Under the pieces are notes generated by a model. It searched no databases and was not told the origin of the DNA. It saw only the letters and a program-made list of their open reading frames with translations. From Jeotgalicoccus coquinae (lineage in GTDB: Bacteria; Bacillota; Bacilli; Staphylococcales; Salinicoccaceae): DNA of 64,000 bases. Of this stretch, positions 19,342 through 28,062 are shown one piece after another. The stretch spans positions 248,001-312,000 of the forward strand of contig NZ_JACHFF010000001.1 in NCBI RefSeq assembly GCF_014207425.1. Direction: 5' to 3'. Made by a program: the position numbers and the translations under genes. Numbering within the stretch: the first letter of the stretch is position 1; each line of letters starts with the position of its first letter.

Positions 19342-20823
19342 TTGGAATACGTAATTGGCATTGATATCGGAACGAGCGGACTGAAAAGTATTATAGTCGG
19401 CAGTGACGGAGAAGTCGTCAAAAGTGACAAAGTAAAATATGATACCGTTCACGAAAAAACGGGATACAGTGAAATGAATCCCGAAGACTGGTACGAAGCG
19501 GCAGCAGGAAGTCTCGGGCGTCTGCTTAAGACTGAATACGGCAGCAAAGTTACAGGAATCAGTTTTTCCGGACAGATGCACGGCCTGGTTATCGTCGATA
19601 AAGACGGCGAAGTAATCAGACCTGCAATTCTGTGGAATGATACGAGAACATCAGAAGAGTGTAAGGAAATTATCGCTGACATCGGTCTCGATAACCTGCT
19701 TGGCCAGGTGCAGAACACAGTTCTGGAAGGATTTACTTTGTCTAAATTAATGTGGGTTAAAAAGAACGAACCGGAAAACTATGCGAAGATTGATAAGTTT
19801 ATGATGCCGAAAGACTATGTCATCTACCGTCTGACAGGCAATGTTTACGCAGAGCCTTCTGACGCAGCAGGAACAGTAATGTTCGATGTTAAAAAAGGTG
19901 AATGGTCAACAACGCTTCTGGAACAGCTTGGGATAGATAGAAGTATCTGTCCTGAAGTGATTCCTTCACATGGTAAATCGGGTGTACTTAACAAAGAACT
20001 GTTTGATTCAGAACAGGAAATTACTCTTTACCAGGGTGGAGCGGACAATGCCTGCGGTGCACTTGGTGCGGGTATTACCGACTCATCGAGACAGCTGGTA
20101 AGTATCGGTACGTCAGGTGTTGTACTTTCTTCAGAGGAAGATGACGAGTACATAAATGACGGTTCAGTACATTACTTCAACCACTGTGTCAGCGGTCAGA
20201 ACTATGTAATGGGTGTGACATTATCAGCAGGATACAGCCTTGCATGGCTGAAGAGAATACTTGGTGATGATCAGACATTCGGCGAATTTATGGAAGAAGC
20301 GGAAACATCACCGCTTGGAGCGAAAGGATTGTTATACACTCCATTCCTTCTTGGTGAAAGAACGCCTTACAACGATGCAGAAATCAGAGGCAGTCTTATC
20401 GGCCTTGATGCCAATACGAATGCTGCAGATATTAAGAGAGCAGTAATCGAAGGTATTACATTCTCACTTAATGAGAGTATTGAAATTATGCGTAAAAACG
20501 GTAAGGAAATCAGCAAAATTGTATCTATCGGAGGCGGTGCAGGGAACCGTCAGTGGCTTCAGATGCAGGCTGATATTTTCGATGCAGAAATTATGACGCG
20601 CACTGAAGAACAGGGACCTGCATACGGTGCAGCAATGATTGCAGCGGTCGGCGAGCAATGGTTTGAAGATTTTTCAGTCATTACCGATAAATGGATTGAT
20701 TACAAAGAAACATTCAGTCCCGTAACTGAAAACAAAGAGCAATACAGGAAATTATTTGAATTATACAGAGAAGTTTATGAGAAGACGCAGGGGCTTACAG
20801 AAAAACTATTGGAATTTAAATAA
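19342..20823 (+). CDS. xylB: Xylulokinase
   Basis: This 493-aa FGGY-family kinase phosphorylates xylulose to xylulose-5-phosphate for the pentose phosphate pathway. It has the N-terminal GIDIGTSGLKSI phosphate motif, SGQMHGLVIVD and WNDTRT (xylulokinase-specific), and the C-terminal IGGGAGNRQWLQMQADIF adenosine motif. The start is TTG 19342, eight bases after AGAGGTG and 2 nt after the xylA stop. Length is normal. Confidence 0.97.
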   Translation: MEYVIGIDIGTSGLKSIIVGSDGEVVKSDKVKYDTVHEKTGYSEMNPEDWYEAAAGSLGRLLKTEYGSKVTGISFSGQMHGLVIVDKDGEVIRPAILWNDTRTSEECKEIIADIGLDNLLGQVQNTVLEGFTLSKLMWVKKNEPENYAKIDKFMMPKDYVIYRLTGNVYAEPSDAAGTVMFDVKKGEWSTTLLEQLGIDRSICPEVIPSHGKSGVLNKELFDSEQEITLYQGGADNACGALGAGITDSSRQLVSIGTSGVVLSSEEDDEYINDGSVHYFNHCVSGQNYVMGVTLSAGYSLAWLKRILGDDQTFGEFMEEAETSPLGAKGLLYTPFLLGERTPYNDAEIRGSLIGLDANTNAADIKRAVIEGITFSLNESIEIMRKNGKEISKIVSIGGGAGNRQWLQMQADIFDAEIMTRTEEQGPAYGAAMIAAVGEQWFEDFSVITDKWIDYKETFSPVTENKEQYRKLFELYREVYEKTQGLTEKLLEFK

Positions 20824-20843
20824 AACTTTGGGGGTGTCATGTG

Positions 20844-22286
20844 ATGGGACAACATTATAATGTGAAATTTTTAATCACTATGACGTTAATAGCAACACTT
20901 GGAGGATTGTTGTTCGGTTATGACACAGCTGTTATATCCGGAGCAGAACAATCCCTCCAAAAGTACATAACTGCAGATTATAATTCATTCATACACGGGG
21001 TAACAGTATCGAGTGCATTAATCGGGTGTGTTATCGGGGGAATTCTGTCAGGTAAAATCGCAGGAAAACTCGGCAGAAAGAAATCACTTCAGCTTGCTGC
21101 TGTTTTACTTGCTGTTTCAGCAGTACTTTCAGCGTATCCTGAACTTCTGTTCTTTGAAGTCGGAGAAGCGAGTCTCGGACTCCTGATCATGTTTAACATT
21201 TATCGTATTCTTGGCGGTATCGGTGTTGGTCTGGCATCAGCTGTCACACCGATGTTTATCGGTGAAATGGCGCCATCCGGAATCAGAGGAAGACTTGTAT
21301 CATGGAATCAGTTTGCAATCATCTTCGGTATGCTTGTAGTTTACTTCGTTAACTACGGTATTGCTTTTGGGGAAAGTGTAACATGGATTGAAACTATTGG
21401 CTGGAGATACATGTTCTTAACAGAGGCAATACCTGCAATTCTGTTTTTCGTGCTGCTGTTCGCAGTACCGGAAACACCGAGATATCTTGCACTTAACAAA
21501 CAGGATGACAAAGCAATGGCTGTTCTTAATAGAATTTATCATTCTGCAGATCATTCGAGAAAAGTGCTGGCAGACATTGTTAAAACACGCAACCTTGAGC
21601 AGAACATTAAGAAAACTCCACTGTTTGCATTTGGTAAAACAGTAATTATTGTCGGTATTATGGTGTCATTCTTCCAGCAGTTTATCGGTATCAACGTCGC
21701 ACTTTACTATGCACCGAGAATCTTTGAAGATCTTGGAGCAGGTGCAGATGCATCGATGGTACAGACTGTAGTGATGGGTCTTGTAAACGTAGTATTTACA
21801 CTTATTGCTATTAAATATGTTGATAAAATTGGAAGGAAACCGCTTCTGATTGTCGGTTCCATTGGTATGGCAATCGGTATGGGCGGTGTGAGCATGCTTG
21901 CAGGCTTCAACGTAATCGGTATTTCAACGCTGATCTTTATCGTAATTTTCACAGCTTCATTTATGATGAGCTGGGGACCAATTACGTGGGTTGTATTATC
22001 AGAAATATTCCCTAACAGAATCAGAGGCGGGGCTATGGCGATTGCAGTTGCGGTACAGTGGCTTGCAAACTTTACCATCACGTCATTCTATCCGTACATG
22101 ATGGAAGTCAGCGGAGCGATGACATACGGTTTCTACGGTCTTATGTGTGTTCTTTCAGGACTGTTTGTATGGAAGTTCCTTCCTGAAACTAAAGGTAAAA
22201 CACTTGAAGAACTTGAAAAACTTTGGACAAAAAAAGAAGTTTCATCTGATGAACTTGCTGAAGAAGCTGCACTTGAAACTAAATAA
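20844..22286 (+). CDS. MFS sugar:proton symporter, probable xylose permease
   Basis: This protein of about 480 aa has 12 predicted membrane segments and belongs to the sugar porter family of the MFS. Signature blocks are LFGYDTAVISGAE, GRKKS, RGRLVSWNQ, PETPRYLA, QQFIGINVALYYAPRIF and PETKGKTLEELE. It lies 20 nt after xylB in the same operon, which points to D-xylose. ATG 20844 suits the GGGGGTG site better than GTG 20841. A terminator follows at 22297. Confidence 0.92.
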   Translation: MGQHYNVKFLITMTLIATLGGLLFGYDTAVISGAEQSLQKYITADYNSFIHGVTVSSALIGCVIGGILSGKIAGKLGRKKSLQLAAVLLAVSAVLSAYPELLFFEVGEASLGLLIMFNIYRILGGIGVGLASAVTPMFIGEMAPSGIRGRLVSWNQFAIIFGMLVVYFVNYGIAFGESVTWIETIGWRYMFLTEAIPAILFFVLLFAVPETPRYLALNKQDDKAMAVLNRIYHSADHSRKVLADIVKTRNLEQNIKKTPLFAFGKTVIIVGIMVSFFQQFIGINVALYYAPRIFEDLGAGADASMVQTVVMGLVNVVFTLIAIKYVDKIGRKPLLIVGSIGMAIGMGGVSMLAGFNVIGISTLIFIVIFTASFMMSWGPITWVVLSEIFPNRIRGGAMAIAVAVQWLANFTITSFYPYMMEVSGAMTYGFYGLMCVLSGLFVWKFLPETKGKTLEELEKLWTKKEVSSDELAEEAALETK

Positions 22287-22296
22287 TCACATTAAG

Positions 22297-22328
22297 AAAA
22301 GCCGTTCCCTTTTGGGAGCGGCTTTTTT
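22297..22328. terminator. Terminator between the xyl operon and the EamA gene
   Basis: AAAAGCCGTTCCC pairs with GGGAGCGGCTTTT (22297-22309 / 22314-22326) with A-run before and T-run after, so it can serve both converging units. Confidence 0.9.
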
Positions 22329-22336
22329 AAATGTGA

Positions 22337-23242
22337 CTATGCTGCTTCAGCTTTTCTTGTACTGATGAATACCCCGACTGCGAGAATCAGAATAATACCT
22401 GCAGCCTGATACAGACCAAGACCGACATTCAGCAGTACGATTGAAGTCAGTACTGCGGATACCGGCTCTAAAAGACCGAGTATACCGGCCTCTGTTGAGC
22501 TGATATATTTCATGCTTGTGATATACAGGTAGAATGCGAGTGTTGTACCGAGCAGTATGGACAGGGCAAGAATGATAATCTGCATTGCGGTCCAGTCAAA
22601 TGAAAAATCAAATACCCAGATCGGATGAATGAAGTTCATCAGAATACCGCCTGTCAGCATTGAACCGCCGACGAGCTGCAGCGGATGAATGACCTGCAGC
22701 AGCACCGGAGCATGCAGCGTGTAATAAGCAAGCGCTACACCGGACGCAAGTCCGAACATCAGTGCAGCAGGGGAAACAGCGAGATTTGTCAGATTTCCAT
22801 TTGTTGCAATCAGAATAACACCGGTAATCATTGCCGCAATAATAAATGCTTCTGCTTTCGTCCACGGTCTGTACTTTTTTAATACTGCGTACAGAATAAT
22901 ATAAATCGGACCGGTACACTGCAGCACAGTAGCAACTGCAGCGTTTCCGAAGCCGATTGCAGCCATAAACGTATACTGGACCATCGTCATGCCGAAGATG
23001 GAATAGACGGCAAACATTAAAATGGTATGTTTGTTCCACACAGTCCGATGTTTCCGGCGGAAAAATAAAGTGTATATAGATAATAAGATAATACCGCTGA
23101 TTGTCAGCCTTGCTGTGACGTACCAGTTTACATCGACAGGTGTCGCTGTAAATATATAGTCGGACGCGGTACCGCCGATACCCCACAGCGAAGCGCCGAT
23201 AATAACAAAGATTAAACCTTTAATATGAGTTGAATTTTTCAC
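22337..23242 (-). CDS. EamA/DMT-family transporter
   Basis: This protein of about 301 aa has ten predicted membrane segments in two EamA repeats. Typical parts are IGASLWGIGGTASDYIF at the start and SSTEAGILGLLEPVSAVLTSI in the last repeat, the latter being the classic EamA block. The start is probably GTG 23242, six bases after AAAGGCGGG; an ATG at 23263 overlaps the fetB stop region and lacks its own site. It is the last gene of a fetA-fetB-eamA unit. The substrate is unknown (amino acids or drugs in relatives). Confidence 0.85.
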   Translation of the reverse strand: MKNSTHIKGLIFVIIGASLWGIGGTASDYIFTATPVDVNWYVTARLTISGIILLSIYTLFFRRKHRTVWNKHTILMFAVYSIFGMTMVQYTFMAAIGFGNAAVATVLQCTGPIYIILYAVLKKYRPWTKAEAFIIAAMITGVILIATNGNLTNLAVSPAALMFGLASGVALAYYTLHAPVLLQVIHPLQLVGGSMLTGGILMNFIHPIWVFDFSFDWTAMQIIILALSILLGTTLAFYLYITSMKYISSTEAGILGLLEPVSAVLTSIVLLNVGLGLYQAAGIILILAVGVFISTRKAEAA

Positions 23243-23255
23243 AGCATTCCCGCCT

Positions 23256-24014
23256 TTATTCATTTTTTAATCCCGTATACTGCAGACGGCTGTTAAACAG
23301 TTTAGGATACGATAAATACCCGACCATTACTGAAGCGACTGTTGCGTTGGTGAGTATCAGAAATAAGATGAGCAGCTGATACATGACAGCTTCCATCGGA
23401 GCGGCACCGCCGATAATGAGTCCGCTCATCATGCCGGGTAGCTGTACGAGACCGATCGTCTTCTGCGATTCAATCGTCGGAATCATGCTCGTCTGAATTG
23501 CTGATTTTAAACTGCGGGATACGGCATCTTTCGGTTCGCCGCCGAATGATAAAATCAGTTCAATCATTTCTTCACTGTTTTCCAGTTCATCGGTAAATTT
23601 GCTGACGAACAGGAGTGACAGCACCATACAGTTCCCGATAATCATGCCGCTGATCGGGATAATCTGTTCAGGCTCAAAGTCGAGAATGCCAAACAGCAGC
23701 ATAATTGCCATGGAGATCACTTCAACTGCTGTCAGCGTTAAAATAATAATCCATTTGATACCCGGAATACGCGTGCCCTTTTTAATGACATTCTGACTGG
23801 CAGCACCGATCATGACGATAATCATTAATATCATATAAATACTGCTGTCACTGTCGAAGACAAACGTCAGTATCATACCGACGATGAGCAGCTGTACTAT
23901 TGAGCGGACTGAAGCAATTACGATATCTCTCGTCAGTCCGAGTTTCAGTAGAACTGCAATAACAAGAGGAATAATAACAAAGATACCGGAGAGCAGCAGT
24001 TCCTGAAAACCCAT
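23256..24014 (-). CDS. fetB: FetB-type (UPF0014) ABC permease, putative iron exporter
   Basis: This 252-aa membrane protein has about seven membrane segments. Family blocks are VIASVRSIVQLLIVG, IIGNCMVLSLLF, SFGGEPKDAVSRSLKSAIQTSMIPTI and GLVQLPGMMSGLIIGGAAPMEAV. In E. coli FetAB exports iron and protects from peroxide; function here is inferred from family and the adjacent ATPase. Its start overlaps the fetA stop by one base, so they are coupled. No Fur-like site was evident upstream. Confidence 0.9.
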   Translation of the reverse strand: MGFQELLLSGIFVIIPLVIAVLLKLGLTRDIVIASVRSIVQLLIVGMILTFVFDSDSSIYMILMIIVMIGAASQNVIKKGTRIPGIKWIIILTLTAVEVISMAIMLLFGILDFEPEQIIPISGMIIGNCMVLSLLFVSKFTDELENSEEMIELILSFGGEPKDAVSRSLKSAIQTSMIPTIESQKTIGLVQLPGMMSGLIIGGAAPMEAVMYQLLILFLILTNATVASVMVGYLSYPKLFNSRLQYTGLKNE

Positions 24015-24715
24015 CAGCGTTCACCCCTTAAAAAGTGCTGTATAATATTATTATCCGAACTGTAGAGTGTATCGACCGGGCCCTGAAGGAGCAGCTCACC
24101 CTGATTCAGGAACCAGATATCATCGCTGACGCGTTCAGCCTGTGCCAGGTCATGTGTAATCCAGATGACAGTCAGATGATAATCCTGCTGCAGTTTTTTG
24201 ACGAGGCGCTCGATTTCTCTTACCAGCGTATAGTCGAGACTCGAAGTAATTTCATCGAGCAGCAGCACTTCAGGCTTTGAGACAAACGTACGGGCAAGGG
24301 AAATGCGGCTTTTCTCACCGCCCGATAATGTATTAATTTTACGCCCGAGAAAACTTTCATCAAGCTCCACCATATTAAGAAGTTCAAGCGCACGTTCACG
24401 GCTGAGATTTTCATTAAATATTTTAAGGGGCAGATTTAAATTATCATATACGGTGCCGGCAAACATCGGTGCGCTCTGAAACGCCATTCCGGCTTTCTTT
24501 CTGAGAGCGGTAATATTTGTGGATTCGATATTTTCACCGCGGTAAAAAACATTGCCGGAATCGGGAGACAGAAGACCGTTGATGTGCTTCAGGCACGTTG
24601 TTTTTCCTGCACCGCTCGGTCCGATAAAAGTCGTAATTTTATTTTCACGGAAATATCCTGAAATATTATGGAGAATTTCCCGGTGGCTGACATTTTCAAA
24701 TTCAATAATCTCCAT
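24014..24715 (-). CDS. fetA: FetA-type ABC ATP-binding protein
   Basis: This 233-aa ABC ATPase shows Walker A GPSGAGKTT, signature LSGGEKSRISLARTF and Walker B VLLLDEITSSLD, then the switch histidine in WITHDLAQAER. It precedes fetB with a one-base overlap, the pairing expected of the FetAB iron-export system. It is divergent from the DUF72 gene; about 50 bases separate the starts. Family is clear; iron as substrate is inferred from relatives. Confidence 0.9.
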   Translation of the reverse strand: MEIIEFENVSHREILHNISGYFRENKITTFIGPSGAGKTTCLKHINGLLSPDSGNVFYRGENIESTNITALRKKAGMAFQSAPMFAGTVYDNLNLPLKIFNENLSRERALELLNMVELDESFLGRKINTLSGGEKSRISLARTFVSKPEVLLLDEITSSLDYTLVREIERLVKKLQQDYHLTVIWITHDLAQAERVSDDIWFLNQGELLLQGPVDTLYSSDNNIIQHFLRGER

Positions 24716-24764
24716 GATTAATATCCTCCAATGTAAATGTGCTAAAATGAAGTCAGGTGATTTA

Positions 24765-25613
24765 ATGATTTATATAGGACTGACAGGGTGGGGCGACCAT
24801 GATTCGCTCTACACCGAACTATCAAATAAAAAAGATAAATTAATTACATATGCTTCACATTTTCCAATCGTTGAGCTCGATTCAACATACTATGCAGTAC
24901 AGCGCCGGTCAACAGTGGAAAAATGGTGCGACCAGACACCCGATACGTTCAAGTTCGCAGTAAAGGCCCATCAGTTTATGACCGGGCACAGCGACTACAG
25001 AGAACACTATGATTCCATCAGGGATGTCTTCGAAGCATATAAAGAAATGCTTGTACCTATGTATCAAAGAAATAAACTTGCATTTGTGCTTCTGCAGTTT
25101 CCACCGTGGTTTGACTGCAACAGTAAAAACATACGCTATGTGAAATTTGCAACTGAGCTGTTAAAGCCGTTTAAAGTCGCAGTGGAATTCCGCAATCAGA
25201 CATGGTTCAGTGACGAATACAAAGAAGATACGCTCGGGTTTCTGCATGACAGCGAAGTCATTCACAGTATTTGTGATGAGCCGCAGGCAGGAATCGGTTC
25301 TGTACCGTTTGTAAACCGTGTCACTGATGACACTGCATTTATCCGTCTGCACGGCCGCAATGTTCACGGCTGGACTCAGCAGAACAGAACGTCTGAAGAA
25401 TGGCGTGACGTACGTTATTTATATGATTATAACAGACAGGAATTAGAGTGGTTAGAAAAACAAATCAGCATTTTGCAGCATAAAACGAAAGATATTTATA
25501 TTGTATTTAACAATAACTCAGGGGGACACGCGGCTGGCAATGCAAAACAGTTAATCAGCATGCTTGATATAGAATACAGCGGACTTGCACCGAAGCAGCT
25601 GAAACTTTTCTAA
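24765..25613 (+). CDS. DUF72 family protein (YecE/YunF-like)
   Basis: This 282-aa protein has the DUF72 TIM-barrel-like pattern: YIGLTGWGDHDSLY at the start, HFPIVELDSTYYAVQ, FKFAVKAHQFMTGH, VAVEFRNQTWF, FIRLHGRN and IYIVFNNNSGGHAAGNAKQL at the end. The biochemical role is unknown. ATG 24765 follows AGGTGA; a longer frame to 24552 runs antisense through fetA and is not credible. TauE/SafE follows after 13 nt, so the two probably share a transcript. Confidence 0.9.
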   Translation: MIYIGLTGWGDHDSLYTELSNKKDKLITYASHFPIVELDSTYYAVQRRSTVEKWCDQTPDTFKFAVKAHQFMTGHSDYREHYDSIRDVFEAYKEMLVPMYQRNKLAFVLLQFPPWFDCNSKNIRYVKFATELLKPFKVAVEFRNQTWFSDEYKEDTLGFLHDSEVIHSICDEPQAGIGSVPFVNRVTDDTAFIRLHGRNVHGWTQQNRTSEEWRDVRYLYDYNRQELEWLEKQISILQHKTKDIYIVFNNNSGGHAAGNAKQLISMLDIEYSGLAPKQLKLF

Positions 25614-25626
25614 GGGGCTGGGGTTC

Positions 25627-26448
25627 ATGGAATTTATCGTGCTTATACTGATTGGTTTACTATCTTCTGTACTGGGCTCGCTCGTCGGTATCGGCGGGGG
25701 TGTTATTGTCGTTCCCGCATTGATGTTTTTCGGGCTGACACTGGGTCTTCTGCCGGCGATTACGCCGCAGACAGCAGTCGGGACGTCGAGTATGCTGCTT
25801 ATTTTCACCGGCATGAGCGCGATGATTTCCTATGCCCGGAATAAACAGGTGGACAAGGAAAACGGCATATTATTCCTAATCGGTCTGATGCCGGGCGCAT
25901 TCGCCGGTTCATATGCCAGCAGCCTCTTTACAGTAGACAGTTTTAATCTGTATTTCGGTATGTTTTTAATCTTTATCAGTATTCTGCTGGTAGTAAGAAA
26001 TAAAATTAAGCCGATGAAAGTATTTCAAAACCCTAAATATTTAAAACCCCACCGCGATAATCTCGGTAATGTTTACCATTACGGATTTCCGCCTTACGTT
26101 GCCATAACGATAACGTTCGTTGTCGGATTTATTACAGGACTGTTCGGCATCGGCGGGGGTGTATTGATGACGCCGTTAATGCTGATGGTGTTCCGCATGC
26201 CGCCGACCATTGCGATCGGTACGAGTATGATGATGGTATTTTTCTCAGGGGTATCGTCGGCCTTCGGTCACGTACTCCAGAATAACGTTGTCTATCTCTA
26301 TATACTGATGCTGGTTCCGGCAGCTGTAGTTGGTGCAACAATCGGCGTAAAGATTAATCAGCGTTTCAGCTCGGATGGATTAGTTGTACTGCTCCGTACC
26401 GTTTTGTTTATACTGGGTGTGTACTTGATTTTACAAACAATTCTTTAA
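25627..26448 (+). CDS. TauE/SafE-family membrane transporter
   Basis: This 273-aa protein has about eight membrane segments arranged as two repeats, each with the family's glycine motif: GSLVGIGGGVIVVPAL near residue 18 and GLFGIGGGVLMTPLM near residue 175. Relatives export sulfite, sulfoacetate or other sulfonates. The start follows AAGGGGCTGGGG, and it lies in a compact run DUF72-TauE-metallophosphatase with gaps of 11-13 nt. The substrate cannot be set from sequence. Confidence 0.9.
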   Translation: MEFIVLILIGLLSSVLGSLVGIGGGVIVVPALMFFGLTLGLLPAITPQTAVGTSSMLLIFTGMSAMISYARNKQVDKENGILFLIGLMPGAFAGSYASSLFTVDSFNLYFGMFLIFISILLVVRNKIKPMKVFQNPKYLKPHRDNLGNVYHYGFPPYVAITITFVVGFITGLFGIGGGVLMTPLMLMVFRMPPTIAIGTSMMMVFFSGVSSAFGHVLQNNVVYLYILMLVPAAVVGATIGVKINQRFSSDGLVVLLRTVLFILGVYLILQTIL

Positions 26449-26459
26449 GGAGTGCTCGT

Positions 26460-27779
26460 ATGGAAGTGAAAATTTATCACACGAATGATATACACAGTGC
26501 ATTACATAACTATATGAAGTTTACGAGCTTCATTAAAAATAAAAGACGCCAGTACAGAGACAATATGTTCTATGTAGATATCGGCGATCATGTTGACCGT
26601 TCGCATCCATACACTGAAGCGACACTCGGAAAAGGCAATATTGAATTGTTGAATGATGCAACATGCGATGTGGCAACGCTTGGTAATAATGAAGGCATTA
26701 CGCTGACCAAAGAGCAGCTGAAACATTTATATGATGGAGCGGATTTCGATGTTATCTGTGCAAACCTGCGTGAAGTAGGGAGCAAAAAACCGTATTTTGA
26801 ACCTTACACTATTAAAGAAATAAACGGTATAAAAATCGGTTTTATCGCAGCGACAGTTGAATTTACACCATTCTATCTTGCACTGGATTGGGAAGTTGCA
26901 GATGCCTTTGACTGGATAGAGAAATATTTGCATGAACTTAAATCAAAGGCCGATGTGATTGTTATGATGAGTCACCTCGGGATGTATGATGACGAGACGC
27001 TTGCCAATAAATTTCCTGAAATCGATTTAATATTATCCTCGCATACGCATCACCATTTTGATTATGGTGAGCGTGTTAATGGCGTACTGCTTGCAGCGGC
27101 CGGCCGGTACGGTGAATATATCGGTGAAGTAACGCTCGAATTTGAAGGCCGGAAACTCATCCGTAAAAAAGCGGCGCTTATAGAGTCGGACATATTATCA
27201 CAAGTTGAAAACGATTATTATAATAAAGGCAAGGCGATATTAAAAAATACAATCATTAAAGAAGATGCGTTGCCGATCGACCGCAGATTATATTCGGCGG
27301 GGCGTTTCAGTTCGTTTCTTGCATACATTCTGAAAGATTTTACTGACAGTGATGCGGGACTCATTCATACAGGTCTTATAGCAAGTCCGTTTGACGGCGG
27401 TGAACTGACGGAGTATTCACTCCATAAAGTGCTTCCCCATGCCATAAATGCGGTGCAGATAGAATTGACCGGACGCGAGATGAAAGAGATATTCACTCAG
27501 GCAGCCCGTCATGAATACAAAGATGAAATTGTGCGGGGACTGGGCTTCCGGGGGGATATTTTCGGCTGTTTTGTGACTCATAACATACAGTATATCCAGT
27601 CGGAACGAGAGTATTATATCGACGGTGAACTGATTGGAGACCAGCGGAAATATAAGCTTGGAACACTTGATATGTATACGTTCGGCAGAATTTTCCCGCA
27701 GTTCAGATATTCGAAGAAAGAATACATTATGCCGGACCTGCTCCGCGATATCGTTAAAAATTATCTCAATGAGCTGTAG
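26460..27779 (+). CDS. Metallophosphatase / 5'-nucleotidase family protein (YunD-like)
   Basis: This 439-aa protein has an N-terminal calcineurin-like phosphoesterase domain with all metal motifs: HTNDIHS (residues about 7-13), DIGDHVDRS, LGNNEG, MSHLG and SSHTHHHFDYG. The C-terminal 5'-nucleotidase domain covers roughly residues 250-439 (GLIHTGLIASPFDGGELTEY). No signal peptide is visible, so it is cytoplasmic, like Bacillus YunD, unlike secreted UshA-type enzymes. ATG 26460 follows AAGGAGTG. The exact nucleotide or sugar-nucleotide substrate is unknown. Confidence 0.9.
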   Translation: MEVKIYHTNDIHSALHNYMKFTSFIKNKRRQYRDNMFYVDIGDHVDRSHPYTEATLGKGNIELLNDATCDVATLGNNEGITLTKEQLKHLYDGADFDVICANLREVGSKKPYFEPYTIKEINGIKIGFIAATVEFTPFYLALDWEVADAFDWIEKYLHELKSKADVIVMMSHLGMYDDETLANKFPEIDLILSSHTHHHFDYGERVNGVLLAAAGRYGEYIGEVTLEFEGRKLIRKKAALIESDILSQVENDYYNKGKAILKNTIIKEDALPIDRRLYSAGRFSSFLAYILKDFTDSDAGLIHTGLIASPFDGGELTEYSLHKVLPHAINAVQIELTGREMKEIFTQAARHEYKDEIVRGLGFRGDIFGCFVTHNIQYIQSEREYYIDGELIGDQRKYKLGTLDMYTFGRIFPQFRYSKKEYIMPDLLRDIVKNYLNEL

Positions 27780-27800
27780 TCTTTTCTCTTATGGATATGC

Positions 27801-27806
27801 TATAAT
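27801..27806 (+). promoter_or_regulatory. Extended -10 promoter of the lysine riboswitch unit
   Basis: TGCTATAAT (27798-27806) is an extended -10 element about 20 nt before the aptamer. No good -35 is evident at 17 bp, as is common for extended -10 promoters. Confidence 0.6.
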
Positions 27807-27826
27807 GAAAATTAATTGAATAAATA

Positions 27827-27988
27827 AAAAGTAGAGGTTGCACTTTTCAACAGTAAAGTATTTTAGCAGGCATGCGTTTAAAAGATACTTAAAAGGGAAT
27901 AGTGCCGAAGAATGATGCCGGCAGGTATTAATTCTGGGGTTCAGTTTAACAGGCTGGGCACTGTCAGTTACATGATGCGCTACATTTA
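27827..27988 (+). promoter_or_regulatory. Lysine riboswitch (L-box) aptamer
   Basis: The conserved L-box strings occur in order: GTAGAGGTTGCA (27831), AGTAAAGTA, AGGGAATAGTGCCGAAG (27894-27910), CTGGGGTT (27934-27941), GGGCACTGTCAG (27956-27967) and GATGCGCTAC (27974-27983), which closes P1 with GTAG at 27831-27834. This is the five-helix lysine aptamer of Firmicutes. It lies directly before an NhaC-type transporter gene. Confidence 0.93.
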
Positions 27989-28001
27989 ATAAATAAATCA
28001 T

Positions 28002-28040
28002 AAATGCGTGCACTGTTAACGTATTTGTGATTTTTTTATT
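28002..28040 (+). terminator. Riboswitch-controlled terminator before the NhaC-type gene
   Basis: AAATGCGT pairs with ACGTATTT (28002-28009 / 28019-28026) and is followed by GTGA and a T7ATT tail. It lies between aptamer and gene and is the probable expression platform. Confidence 0.75.
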
Positions 28041-28062
28041 GAAAAAATTAGGAGGAAGAAAG

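Noticed and set aside
22608-23186. 192-aa open frame, minus strand
   Set aside because: It is the alternate frame of the EamA gene; the product is a Cys/Arg/Tyr-rich sequence with no family resemblance.
24552-24764. N-terminal extension of the DUF72 gene
   Set aside because: This part is antisense to fetA; family members start at MIYIGLTGW and AGGTGA precedes ATG 24765.
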